Below are positions 23,606 to 31,730 of a DNA stretch of 48,940 bases, one piece after another. The translations under genes were made by a program, and so were the position numbers. The notes beneath the pieces were generated by a model that worked only from the letters and a program-made list of their open reading frames with translations, searched no databases and was not told where the DNA came from. The stretch comes from an uncultured Collinsella sp. GTDB taxonomy: Bacteria > Actinomycetota > Coriobacteriia > Coriobacteriales > Coriobacteriaceae. The first letter of the stretch is position 1; each line of letters opens with the position of its first letter. The stretch spans positions 1 through 48,940 of the forward strand of contig CABRIF010000003.1 of the NCBI GenBank assembly GCA_902470925.1, written 5' to 3'.

Positions 23606-23611
23606 TATAAT
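23606..23611 (+). promoter_or_regulatory. Probable -10 box of the island's first gene
   Basis: Perfect TATAAT 68 nt before the preferred start codon. The best -35 at 17 nt is only TCAATC, so strength is uncertain. The surrounding 23499-23605 is AT-rich and holds no gene. Confidence 0.5.
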
Positions 23612-23679
23612 CGAGACAGCTTCAAAGAGTTGCAGACATTCGAATGTCCATTGGTATCTCATGTATGAAAGGGGCCGGT

Positions 23680-26059
23680 ATGGACGCGATGGTGTTAGAA
23701 ACTCAAAGATGGCTCAACCACGAGTATTCAGATGTACAGGGCTGGGTCTCGCTAAAGGAAGATGGAATAACTGGCTGGGGTACCATTGGGGCCCTGACGC
23801 GTGCCCTGCAACACGAGCTCGGGATTGCAACGCTATCGTCCAATTTCGGTGAAACCACCTCTCGTGAGTTTACCTCGCAGATCGGTGTAATAGATTCTTC
23901 AGCGAATGTAAGCCAGAACGTTTTGAGGATTTTGTCAGGCAGTCTATGGTGCAAAGGGTATCCTGCCGCAGGTTTTAATGGAACGATCTCTTTTGAGGCG
24001 CTTTCTGGCTCGATTGGGAGGGTCTGTACTGATTTGGGGATTGCCCAAACGGGTGTTAACGTGAAGCTGATGAAATCGCTTCTCTCAATGGATGCTTACG
24101 TTATCCCTTCTGGCAGTCGTGGAAGTGGGGAGGTTAGAGAGTTTCAGCAATGGCTCAACGGAATGTATTCAGGTCGCAAGAACTTTGCATTGATTCCATG
24201 TGACGGGATTCCGCAGCGAAACATGCTGACCGGAGTTTTCTATGCGATTCAGTTTGAAATAGGAATGGATGACGAGACTGCCAACGGATATTTTGGTCCG
24301 GGGACAAAAGAGGGCCTACGGACGCGCGCTACCGTGCAGCTTGGCAGTGTTGACAATTCTAAGAATTTCGTGCACTTGTGTCAGGGGTCTCTCAGGCTCA
24401 ACGGTTACCAAGCTTCATTTGACGGAGTATTCGGATCGTCGACCCAAGCTCTAGTGCGTAGCTTTCAGTCCGATATGCAGTTGGAATCGGATGGGGTTTG
24501 TGGCTACGGCACATGGTGCGCGATGCTCGTTTCCTGCGGTGATGAAACCCGATCTACAGCAGGCTTTGATACGAATAAGCAGTTGACGTTTGAAGACTAC
24601 AATGCTGCGAAGGCTGCTGGGTATTCATATGTCGGTCGATACACAGTGGGTGCAGGGAAGTTCATATCGTCTAACGAACTGGCTTCGATGAAGCAAGCAG
24701 GAATGTTACTGTTCCCGATTCATCAGCGTTTTAATAATTCCGTATCTGAAATGACGGAAGAAAACGGCTTAGCTCAAGGTATCGAGGCGGTCGAGAGGGC
24801 TCGAGCTTTGGGGGCTTCCGAATGGGTCAATACTGTTTTTCTGCGTTGACTTTGACCCGACTGATGATGAAGTGAGCGGCCCGGTCTCACGCTTTTTTAA
24901 AGCGGTCCATGATTCGGTTACCGAAATACCGAACTGGACATTCGAAATTGGTGTATACGGTACCAGGAATGTGTGCGAATCGATTATTTCGAAGGGGTTC
25001 GCTTCTACTGCATTCATTGCTGGGATGTCCTGGGGTTGGTCGGGCAACATGGGGTTCCCTATGCCGAAGAAATGGTCCTATAACCAGATTGCTGGTTCAA
25101 CCCTAACAAGCGGATCGAAGGTCATTGATATTGATAAGGTGGTTGTTTCGAGTAAGGCGACGAGTGTATCCCTGTCAGATGTGACGGTGCCCCCTACGAC
25201 CCAGAAAGGCGAAGCTCCGACTGCCACAGGGTTTGATATGTTGTTTGAGTGGGTGGTGAGAGCGGAGCTTGCTTCAGAGCGCGCTGGCATCGCACAACCG
25301 CAGCTTGCTGAGGTTGTGCTGGGTTTTTTGAGAAAGCCAACATACTGGAGCGAAGATTTGAAAACTTCACTTCTGTGGCAAGCGTATACTCCCGAAGCTC
25401 TGATTCCTCAGAGGGCTGGTGCGGAACAGCTCATGTCGGCGATTGATACAACGAAGGACGTCCGGAAAGAGGCGGAAACGGGGAGCGCCTCATATCACGA
25501 CTATCCGCATCTTGCTGCCTCGACCCTTGGGTATCTCTGCCATCCCGAGCAGGGGTCTGTTCCCGTAGGGAATGTTTTTTCGCTTGGCGATTTGGGTGCT
25601 TGGGAGCTGGACCTCATTACGCTGTGGCGTGACTATTTGAATAGCGGGGTTGCCGATCTCCGTACCTATATGAGAAGGAAGTTTGCTGCTCTACCCGCAG
25701 GAGATTCATCGATGTCTTTCGCAGATACGATAGCGGACGCAGATGCATATTTGATTGCAAGCGAGCTGCTTCGTGACCGGTCGAGGCGTCTATCAACTGT
25801 TCTGCGCACTCTGTATAAACAGCATTCAGTTGATAGGTTTGCAGCTTTTTATGCAATGCGTTTTCAGGGGTCAAAAGATGTATTTTCTGAGGTTTTGAGA
25901 CGCTACACAAGTCCTGAATACTACCAAGTTCTTGAGTCTATTTTCGGAACGGTGATAGATTTCGCCTTTAACATTCCCAGGCGCCCAACTGAAAGCGAGT
26001 TGTCTGTCATTGCAGACGTTGTCTACGAATCGGCGCATGGTGGTCTGTCTGTGTATTAG
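23680..26059 (+). pseudogene. PG-binding / DUF1906 (GH25-like fold) protein interrupted by a frameshift
   Basis: Read through the frameshift this is about 792 residues. Segments resembling peptidoglycan-binding repeats (PF01471-like) lie near 1-50, 150-215 and 227-288. A DUF1906 glycoside-hydrolase-like domain starts at GFDTNKQLTFEDYNAAKAAG (about 295). In frame 1 the protein ends at TGA 24847-24849 in the middle of that domain. Dropping one base in 24836-24841 (GTTTTTC) restores VNTVFCVDFDPTDDEV, the acidic core motif, and continues to TAG at 26057-26059. The 300-residue C-terminal region (ELASERAGIAQPQLAEV on) is unrecognised. No signal peptide is seen. ATG 23680 is chosen because GAAAGGGG ends 5 nt upstream; ATG 23644 and 23665 are in frame. 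The downstream half has no ribosome site of its own. It may be a true pseudogene, a programmed +1 shift or an assembly error. Confidence 0.75.
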
Positions 26060-26140
26060 CTGATGGTTTCCATCATCCCTAAAGCAAGGTGACGGTTGCT
26101 TGCATCAGTTGATCCCTTCGTCTCGTTGAGGAGGTGACAT

Positions 26141-26686
26141 ATGGTTTCAAGGCGAATCCCTGTCGTTGATATTCGTATGAAACGAATATCAACCTGGTTG
26201 CATACGGTTGCTATTTCGATTTTAATCGCCGTTTCGATACCTATTGCGGTTCGTGTTGCGTTCGGTGGATACGTGAGGTTCCAAAAACACACGATGCCAC
26301 TGCTATTCGGTTTGCTCAGCTGCGCATGCGGCCTGATCGCTGAATCGCGACGGTTGGATGGGCTGAAGCACCGGCTCGTTTCTCTGGTGGCGGTCATATT
26401 TCTTACCGTGTCCCTTACGTACGTAACGTTTAACAGGCACGAAGAGTACGTGGTCACAAAAGGGACGACTACCTATATCGCAGAAGTCGCGTTCTCATTC
26501 AATGATAACGATGACACCATCAAGCTTTTTCGTCCCGTATGGATGTTGTTCCAAGAAAAAGACCCTGTCGCTTCAGTCAAAGCAATTTCACTGCCGAACC
26601 GTGCGAGCATCCATACCGAAGACCGGCATGAGGTCGTTCGCTCAATCGAAGAGAATATCGAAAGGTTCAATTGGTGTGGCGGATAG
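26141..26686 (+). CDS. Hypothetical membrane protein of the island
   Basis: I do not recognise this 181-residue protein. Three hydrophobic segments lie at about 17-42, 50-66 and 78-97. They are followed by an 80-residue polar domain (TTTYIAEVAFSFNDNDDTIK on) ending in NIERFNWCGG. GAGGAGGTGA ends 3 nt before ATG 26141, an excellent ribosome site, so it is likely translated. It lies 81 nt after the DUF1906 gene, and small stems (GATGG-TTT-CCATC) lie in the gap. Base composition is that of the island, not of the chromosome. Confidence 0.6.
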   Translation: MVSRRIPVVDIRMKRISTWLHTVAISILIAVSIPIAVRVAFGGYVRFQKHTMPLLFGLLSCACGLIAESRRLDGLKHRLVSLVAVIFLTVSLTYVTFNRHEEYVVTKGTTTYIAEVAFSFNDNDDTIKLFRPVWMLFQEKDPVASVKAISLPNRASIHTEDRHEVVRSIEENIERFNWCGG

Positions 26687-26750
26687 TCTGGCGGCATGCA
26701 TATGCACTGAAGGTCTTAGGTTGGGTGAAACGGCAAGTAAAGGATGAAAT

Positions 26751-27122
26751 ATGGCTGGACAATGTGGTCAAACAATCAATCCGTATTCTGTTGCATTCTC
26801 CGGCGCGCGGACCGCTTCGGAGTTCAGTACGAACCAGTTTCGGGTTGAGTTAAGGCGTGGAGTTTATAATGGTGCCTTGTGGGTATGGATCAGGTCTACT
26901 GTCCTGTCCGGAAGTAATTATCAATGGGGATCGACTGTCGAATTGAATACGCCGTGCGGCACCGTGAAAGGCCTTCCTTATGGTAGTGGCGACAACTGGG
27001 ATGTGGGAGCAAGTCGGTGCAGCCCTGCGATTTGCCTCGGAACTCCCGTTTCGTATACTACAGTTGTTTTTTCCGGAGCAGCATCGGGCAGCAACGCTTC
27101 GAAGACTGCACGGGTAATTTAA
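26751..27122 (+). CDS. Small cysteine-containing hypothetical protein
   Basis: Unrecognised 123-residue protein. It has four cysteines (Cys5, one in TPCGTV, two in SRCSPAICLG). Ser/Thr/Gly-rich alternating hydrophobic strands (FRVELRRGVYNGALWVWIRS) suggest a small beta-sandwich. No signal peptide or membrane segment is visible, though the composition resembles extracellular proteins. AAAGGATGAAAT precedes ATG 26751. It follows the membrane protein by 64 nt and may be co-expressed with it. It could be a toxin, an immunity protein or an adhesion domain; nothing in the sequence chooses between these. Confidence 0.5.
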   Translation: MAGQCGQTINPYSVAFSGARTASEFSTNQFRVELRRGVYNGALWVWIRSTVLSGSNYQWGSTVELNTPCGTVKGLPYGSGDNWDVGASRCSPAICLGTPVSYTTVVFSGAASGSNASKTARVI

Positions 27123-27135
27123 ACGCGTGACTTGC

Positions 27136-27168
27136 GGCGGCATCTTTGCGGGCAGCAGGGATGCCGCC
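27136..27168 (+). terminator. 9-bp hairpin before the lipoprotein gene
   Basis: GGCGGCATC (27136-27144) and GATGCCGCC (27160-27168) pair perfectly. No T-run follows, so it may be a weak terminator or a translation-blocking structure. It covers the two upstream candidate starts of the next gene (TTG 27146, ATG 27161). Confidence 0.45.
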
Positions 27169-27184
27169 ATCTGATTGGATTCGT

Positions 27185-27751
27185 ATGCGCTTGCTTGGGG
27201 ATGCCTGCCATAGGTTCGTTAGCTTACTTGCGGCAACATTGTTTTGTTGCGTACTTGCTGGAGCAAGCGGGTGCGCTTCTGCCGAGTCGGACGTGTGCGC
27301 GTCTGGCGGTATCGCGAAATCGGGTTCTTCCGCTGCGGCGGCTCTCACGGGTTCCGAGCTGTCCGATACGGATGATTCGGCCCATGTGCATACCGATGAG
27401 TCAGTCATGGCCTCGATGGCGTGTGAACCGGTTGACAGCGCTTTGCTTGAGCGCATGAGGATACAGCTTGGATACCCGCGCCGCGCCGTTCAGGTCGAGG
27501 TTGGGGAGGGGCTCACGTCCGGAGAGCTCTGGTGGGTGGTTGTCTTGGATTCCCCGCCGGACGATAGCTACGACTGGGGCCTGAGGGCCTTTCTGACGAA
27601 CGCGCCGGGGCTCTCCGAAGGTGGCACATGGATTGATGTTGACTTCAAAAGTTCCGATCCATGGAAAAATGTCACCTGGGATACCGAGCGGCTCGCGCGC
27701 GCGAACGCGGCACTCGAGAAGGCGCTTGCGTATATGGAATCCTCTTCTTGA
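27185..27751 (+). CDS. Putative lipoprotein, unknown function
   Basis: From ATG 27185 the 188-residue product starts with a basic n-region and a hydrophobic stretch (FVSLLAATLFCCVLAGASGC). It carries a lipobox-like ASGC whose Cys is residue 30, so it is probably a membrane-anchored lipoprotein. A Ser/Ala/Asp linker follows, then a C-terminal domain with GELWWVVVLDSPPDDSYDWG. The start is uncertain: no strong ribosome site is seen, and TTG 27146 and ATG 27161 lie in a hairpin. The 3' end (RLARANAALEKA) is encoded by the right direct repeat, so this gene straddles the island boundary, and its GC content rises towards that end. Confidence 0.6.
   Translation: MRLLGDACHRFVSLLAATLFCCVLAGASGCASAESDVCASGGIAKSGSSAAAALTGSELSDTDDSAHVHTDESVMASMACEPVDSALLERMRIQLGYPRRAVQVEVGEGLTSGELWWVVVLDSPPDDSYDWGLRAFLTNAPGLSEGGTWIDVDFKSSDPWKNVTWDTERLARANAALEKALAYMESSS
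27688..27725 (+). repeat. Right direct repeat of the island
   Basis: 38-nt copy of the left repeat with CG inserted in the alternating CG run; the 22 nt from AACGCGG to AAGGCGC are identical. Here it is coding, inside the 3' end of the lipoprotein gene. Confidence 0.95.
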
Positions 27752-27908
27752 GCAAGCTCCGTTGTGCGGAAGGAGGCCTTTTGCGCACCGCGCGGCAACC
27801 GTGACCGAGCGCATGTCGATTCTGGCGTATCGGGCCGCGCGGGGGCGGGTAGACTGGTCGGGCATGGTAGACTTGCTGCCATATGCACAGTATGCAAGGA
27901 GTCCGTTT

Positions 27909-29246
27909 ATGTCGAAACCTGTCGTTGCCATCGTCGGCCGCCCGAACGTGGGCAAGTCGACGCTGGTGAACCGCATTGCGCAAACATCCGACGCCATCGT
28001 CCATGAGAGCCGCGGCGTCACACGCGATCGCAGCTACCACACGGCCGATTGGAACGGCCGCGAGTTCTCGCTCGTCGATACCGGCGGCATCGAGCCGCTC
28101 AAGAGCGACGACGTGTTCGCCACGTCCATCCGCGACCAGGCGCTCGCCGCCGCCGAGGAGGCGGCCGCGATCCTGGTGGTCGTGGACGGCTCGGTGGGCG
28201 TGACCGAGGAGGACGAGAGCGTGGCGCGCATGGTGCGCCGCCTTAAGAAGCCGACGTTTCTTTTGGTGAATAAGCTCGATAACCCCGAGCGCGAGAACGA
28301 TTCGCTGTGGGAGTTCTATTCGCTGGGTCTGGGCGACCCGATCGCGCTGTCGGCCCTGCACGGGCACGGCACCGGGGATTTGCTCGACGACGTGGTGGCG
28401 GTGCTGCCGCCTGAGACCGACGAGCGGGACGACGAGCCCGACACCCTGCGTGTGGCCATCATCGGCCGTCCGAACGCGGGCAAGTCCTCCCTGTTCAACC
28501 GCATGATCGGCAACGACCGCTCGATCGTGAGCGACATCGCCGGAACCACGCGCGACGCCATCGACACCGTGGTGGTGCGCGAGGGGCGCCGCTACCGCAT
28601 GGTGGATACCGCCGGCATCCGCAAGAAGAGCACCGTCTACGAGAACATCGAGTACTACTCCATGGTGCGCGGCCTGCGCGCCATCGACCGCGCTGACGTG
28701 GCGCTGCTCGTGGTGGACGCCACGGTCGGCATGACCGAGCAGGACCAGAAGGTCGCCAACCTCGCCATCGAGCGCGGCTGCGCGCTGGTGGTGCTGCTCA
28801 ACAAGTGGGACCTGCTGCGCGACGAGCACGATCGCGAGACGGTGATGGAGACCATCGCCCGCCGCCTGACGCTGGCACCCTGGGCCGAGGTCATGCGCAT
28901 CTCCGCGCTGACGGGCCGCTCGGTTGTCAAGATCTGGGCGCTCATCGACCGTGCGGCCGAGCGCCGGGCGAGCCATGTGTCCACCTCGCAGCTCAATCGC
29001 CTGCTCACCGAGATGCGCGAGTTCGGCCATACCGTCTCGGATGGCAAGCGCCGCCTGAAGATGCACTACGTGACGCAGACCGGCGAGAAGCCGCCGGCGT
29101 TCACGTTCTTCGTCAACCACACCGACCTGGTGAGCGACAACTACCGTCGCTATATCGAGAACCGTATGCGCGAGGCCTTCGATTTCAAGGGCACGCCGAT
29201 CCGCTTGCGCTTCCGCAAGAAGGACACGCGCGAGCGGGAGGCGTAG
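27909..29246 (+). CDS. der: Ribosome biogenesis GTPase Der (EngA)
   Basis: Tandem GTPase needed for 50S subunit maturation. The 445-residue product has two G domains: GRPNVGKS (residues 8-15), DTGG and NKLD in the first; GRPNAGKS near 185, DTAG, NKWD in the second. A C-terminal KH-like domain follows (PPAFTFFVNH, PIRLRFRKK). AAGGAG ends 7 nt before ATG 27909. The 157-nt gap upstream contains two GGTAGACT words 18 nt apart (27848-27855, 27866-27873), one of which may be a -10 region. plsY starts 6 nt after the stop. Confidence 0.97.
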   Translation: MSKPVVAIVGRPNVGKSTLVNRIAQTSDAIVHESRGVTRDRSYHTADWNGREFSLVDTGGIEPLKSDDVFATSIRDQALAAAEEAAAILVVVDGSVGVTEEDESVARMVRRLKKPTFLLVNKLDNPERENDSLWEFYSLGLGDPIALSALHGHGTGDLLDDVVAVLPPETDERDDEPDTLRVAIIGRPNAGKSSLFNRMIGNDRSIVSDIAGTTRDAIDTVVVREGRRYRMVDTAGIRKKSTVYENIEYYSMVRGLRAIDRADVALLVVDATVGMTEQDQKVANLAIERGCALVVLLNKWDLLRDEHDRETVMETIARRLTLAPWAEVMRISALTGRSVVKIWALIDRAAERRASHVSTSQLNRLLTEMREFGHTVSDGKRRLKMHYVTQTGEKPPAFTFFVNHTDLVSDNYRRYIENRMREAFDFKGTPIRLRFRKKDTREREA

Positions 29247-29252
29247 CGGGCG

Positions 29253-29945
29253 ATGCAGGCGCTTTCCCCCTGGCTGGTATGCGCGGCGGCATGCGTGGTG
29301 TCCTATGCCGTCTGCGGGATCCCCTTCGGCAAGATCATCGCCGCGCGCGTGGCCCATGTCGACCTGCAGAAGGTCGGCTCGGGCAACATCGGCACCACCA
29401 ACGCCCTGCGCGCCGGCGGGCCGAAGGTGGCCGCGCTCACGCTCATCTGCGATGTGCTCAAAGGTGTCGGGTGCGTGCTGGCGTTCCGTGCGGTGGCGGC
29501 GGTGCTGTGCTTCGGCGGCGATGCCGGCCAGGCCGCGCCGGGCGGGGCAGCCGACGCGCAGGTGGCCGTCGTGGCGCTGGCGTGCGTGGTGGGGCACATG
29601 TTCAGCCCGTACCTGCACTTCCGGGGCGGCAAGTCGATTGCGGTGGGCGTGGGGGTGCTGTTCGGCATCTCGGTGCCCTGGGCGCTGGCGCACCTGGCGA
29701 TCTTCATCGCACTCGTGGCGGTGACGCGCATCGTGAGCGTGGGGTCGATCGCCACCGCGGCGCTCGTGGGCGTCACCGCCTGCATCGCGTTTCCGGATGC
29801 CTCGCTGGCGTTCAAGCTCATCATGGCGGCGCTCGGACTGCTGGTGGTTTGGGCGCACCGCGGCAACATCGCCAAGCTCCGTCGCGGCGCCGAGTCGCGA
29901 CTGTCGTTTTCCAAACGCGTCGACAAGATGGATGATGCCTCATGA
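29253..29945 (+). CDS. plsY: Acyl-phosphate:glycerol-3-phosphate acyltransferase PlsY
   Basis: Integral membrane enzyme that moves an acyl group from acyl-phosphate to glycerol-3-phosphate, the first step of phospholipid synthesis. The 230-residue product contains the three PlsY loops: GSGNIGTTNALR, GHMFSPYLHFRGGKSIA and AHRGNIAKL. About six hydrophobic segments are visible, with a longer than usual loop (GGDAGQAAPGGAADAQ). It overlaps gpsA by 4 nt; gpsA supplies its substrate. Confidence 0.95.
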   Translation: MQALSPWLVCAAACVVSYAVCGIPFGKIIAARVAHVDLQKVGSGNIGTTNALRAGGPKVAALTLICDVLKGVGCVLAFRAVAAVLCFGGDAGQAAPGGAADAQVAVVALACVVGHMFSPYLHFRGGKSIAVGVGVLFGISVPWALAHLAIFIALVAVTRIVSVGSIATAALVGVTACIAFPDASLAFKLIMAALGLLVVWAHRGNIAKLRRGAESRLSFSKRVDKMDDAS

Positions 29946-30961
29946 ACATCGCATTGATCGGAACCGGGTCATGGGGGACCGCCATGGCCGGGCTCGTGGC
30001 CGGCCACGGGCATACGGTGACGATGTGGTCCTATGACGAGGCGCCTGCCGCCGAGATCAACGCCTCGCATACCAACGCCTGCTACCTGGCCGACTACACG
30101 CTGCCGACCTCCGTTACCGCCACGACCTCGCAAGCCGAGGCGCTGCTCGGGGCCGACGCGGCGATCTTCGCGGTGCCCTCTGCGTTTCTGCGCAGCGTGG
30201 CGCGCACCTGCGCGCCCTATATCGACGAGCAGCTGCCGGTGCTGTGCCTGGCCAAGGGCATCGAGCTCGATACGGGCCTGCTCATGAGCGAGGTCATCGC
30301 CGCCGAGATTGGCGCGCCCGCGCGCATCGCGGCGCTGTCGGGCCCCAACCATGCCGAGGAGATCTGCCGCGGCTGCCTGTCGGCGGCGGTGATCGCCGCA
30401 CAGGATGCGCAGGTGGGCGAGTTCTTCAAGCGGCTCACCCTGAGCCCGTCGTTTCGGGTGTACCTATCCGGCGACATGGTGGGCGTGGAGCTGTGCGGCG
30501 CCATGAAGAACATCATGGCGATCGTGTGCGGCATCGCCGCCGGGTCGGGTATGGGGGACAACGCCTTGGCCCTCATCATGACGCGCGGCCTGGCCGAGAT
30601 CAGCCGTCTGGTGCATACCTGCGGCGGCGAGGCCATGACCTGCATGGGCCTTGCCGGCATGGGCGACCTCATCGTGACCTGCACCTCGCACCACTCGCGC
30701 AACCGCACGTTCGGCGAGGCATTCGCGGCCGGGGAGTCGCTTGCCTCCTACGAGGCGCGCCGCCACATGGTGGTGGAGGGCGCCGCCGCGGCCCGCTCGG
30801 TGAGCGCGCTTGCCCGCGCGCGCGGCGTTGACGTGCCCATCACCTTCGCGCTCGAGCGCACCCTCTCCGGCGACCTGTCGCTTGACGAGGCGCTGGACAC
30901 CCTGGTGAAACGCATCCCGAACGAGGAGTTCTACGGCTTGGGCGAGGCGGCCCTGGGCTAG
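29942..30961 (+). CDS. gpsA: Glycerol-3-phosphate dehydrogenase (NAD(P)+)
   Basis: Reduces dihydroxyacetone phosphate to sn-glycerol-3-phosphate for phospholipids. The 339-residue product has the nucleotide-binding GTGSWGTAMA (residues 7-16), SGPNHAEE, the catalytic Lys in CGAMKNIMAI, and GLAGMGDLIVTCTS with SRNR. It is translationally coupled to plsY (ATGA), forming the der-plsY-gpsA unit. The 85-nt gap to rpe has no obvious terminator. Confidence 0.97.
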   Translation: MNIALIGTGSWGTAMAGLVAGHGHTVTMWSYDEAPAAEINASHTNACYLADYTLPTSVTATTSQAEALLGADAAIFAVPSAFLRSVARTCAPYIDEQLPVLCLAKGIELDTGLLMSEVIAAEIGAPARIAALSGPNHAEEICRGCLSAAVIAAQDAQVGEFFKRLTLSPSFRVYLSGDMVGVELCGAMKNIMAIVCGIAAGSGMGDNALALIMTRGLAEISRLVHTCGGEAMTCMGLAGMGDLIVTCTSHHSRNRTFGEAFAAGESLASYEARRHMVVEGAAAARSVSALARARGVDVPITFALERTLSGDLSLDEALDTLVKRIPNEEFYGLGEAALG

Positions 30962-31046
30962 GGCCACGCGCCGCCTCCTGCCGCACTTGCGGCGCCATCG
31001 CCGTCTTTGCTGTCAACCGCATCGTCTCCACCTGAAAGGAACTGCC

Positions 31047-31727
31047 ATGCCCACGCCCCCCATGATTGCCCCCTCCATCCTGTCCGCCGACATGTGCGCC
31101 CTGGGTGCCGAGCTCGAGCGTATCTCGAATGCCGATCTCATCCACGTGGACGTCATGGACGGCCACTTCGTCCCCAACCTGAGCTACGGCACCTCGATCG
31201 TGGCCGCATGCAAGCGCGCGACCTCCATCCCGCTCGATGTGCACCTGATGGTGTCCAACCCCGATGCGTCCGTGGACTGGTACCTGGATGCCGGTGCGGA
31301 TCTGGTGAGCGTGCATGCGGAGGCTTCCTGCCACCTCAACCGCACCTGCGCGCACATCCGCGAGCGCGGGGCACGGGCCGGCGTGGTGCTCAACCCGGCC
31401 ACGCCCGTCTCGATGCTGGAGGACATCATCGAGACGGTCGACCTGGTGCTGCTCATGAGCGTCAACCCCGGCTTCGGCGGGCAGGCGTTCATCCCCGGGA
31501 CCATCGCAAAGCTCGAGCGGCTGCGCGCCCTGTGCGCTGCGCACGGCGTCTCGCCGCTCATCGAGGTCGACGGCGGCATCTCGGCGGCGAACGCCGAGCG
31601 CGTCGTGGCTGCGGGCGCCACGGTACTCGTGGCGGGTTCGGCGGTGTTCGGCGCGACGGACCCCGCCGCCGCTATCGACGAGATCCGTGCGTGCGGCATG
31701 CGCGGGCGTGCGGAGAGAGGGGAGTAG
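31047..31727 (+). CDS. rpe: Ribulose-phosphate 3-epimerase
   Basis: Interconverts ribulose-5-phosphate and xylulose-5-phosphate in the pentose phosphate pathway; TIM barrel with a metal site. The 226-residue product has APSILSAD, HVDVMDGHFVPNLSYG, LDVHLMV, VLLMSVNPGFGGQAF and EVDGGIS, with the catalytic aspartates in DVMDG and EVDGG. AAAGGA lies 6 nt before ATG 31047. It is followed by a cysteine desulfurase gene 3 nt after its stop. Confidence 0.97.
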   Translation: MPTPPMIAPSILSADMCALGAELERISNADLIHVDVMDGHFVPNLSYGTSIVAACKRATSIPLDVHLMVSNPDASVDWYLDAGADLVSVHAEASCHLNRTCAHIRERGARAGVVLNPATPVSMLEDIIETVDLVLLMSVNPGFGGQAFIPGTIAKLERLRALCAAHGVSPLIEVDGGISAANAERVVAAGATVLVAGSAVFGATDPAAAIDEIRACGMRGRAERGE

Positions 31728-31730
31728 CCT

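Larger units (their letters stand above)
23499..27687. mobile_element. Candidate horizontally acquired island (about 4.2 kb)
   Basis: This segment between the direct repeats is much richer in A and T and uses different codons from both flanks. It interrupts the DUF512-der neighbourhood that is adjacent in relatives. It encodes a frameshifted PG-binding/DUF1906 protein, a membrane protein, a small cysteine protein and most of a lipoprotein gene. No integrase, transposase or phage structural gene is visible. The mode of entry (site-specific, homology-assisted, or via a now lost element) is inference. Confidence 0.7.

Noticed and set aside
24872..26059. Downstream half of the DUF1906 gene as an independent protein
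   Set aside because: The first start (GTG 24872) lacks a ribosome site and lies inside the DUF1906 domain, after its acidic VDFD core, so a separate functional protein is unlikely.
26671..26853. 60-codon frame overlapping the start of the 123-residue protein
   Set aside because: It overlaps two better supported genes, has no ribosome site of its own, and shows no recognisable features.
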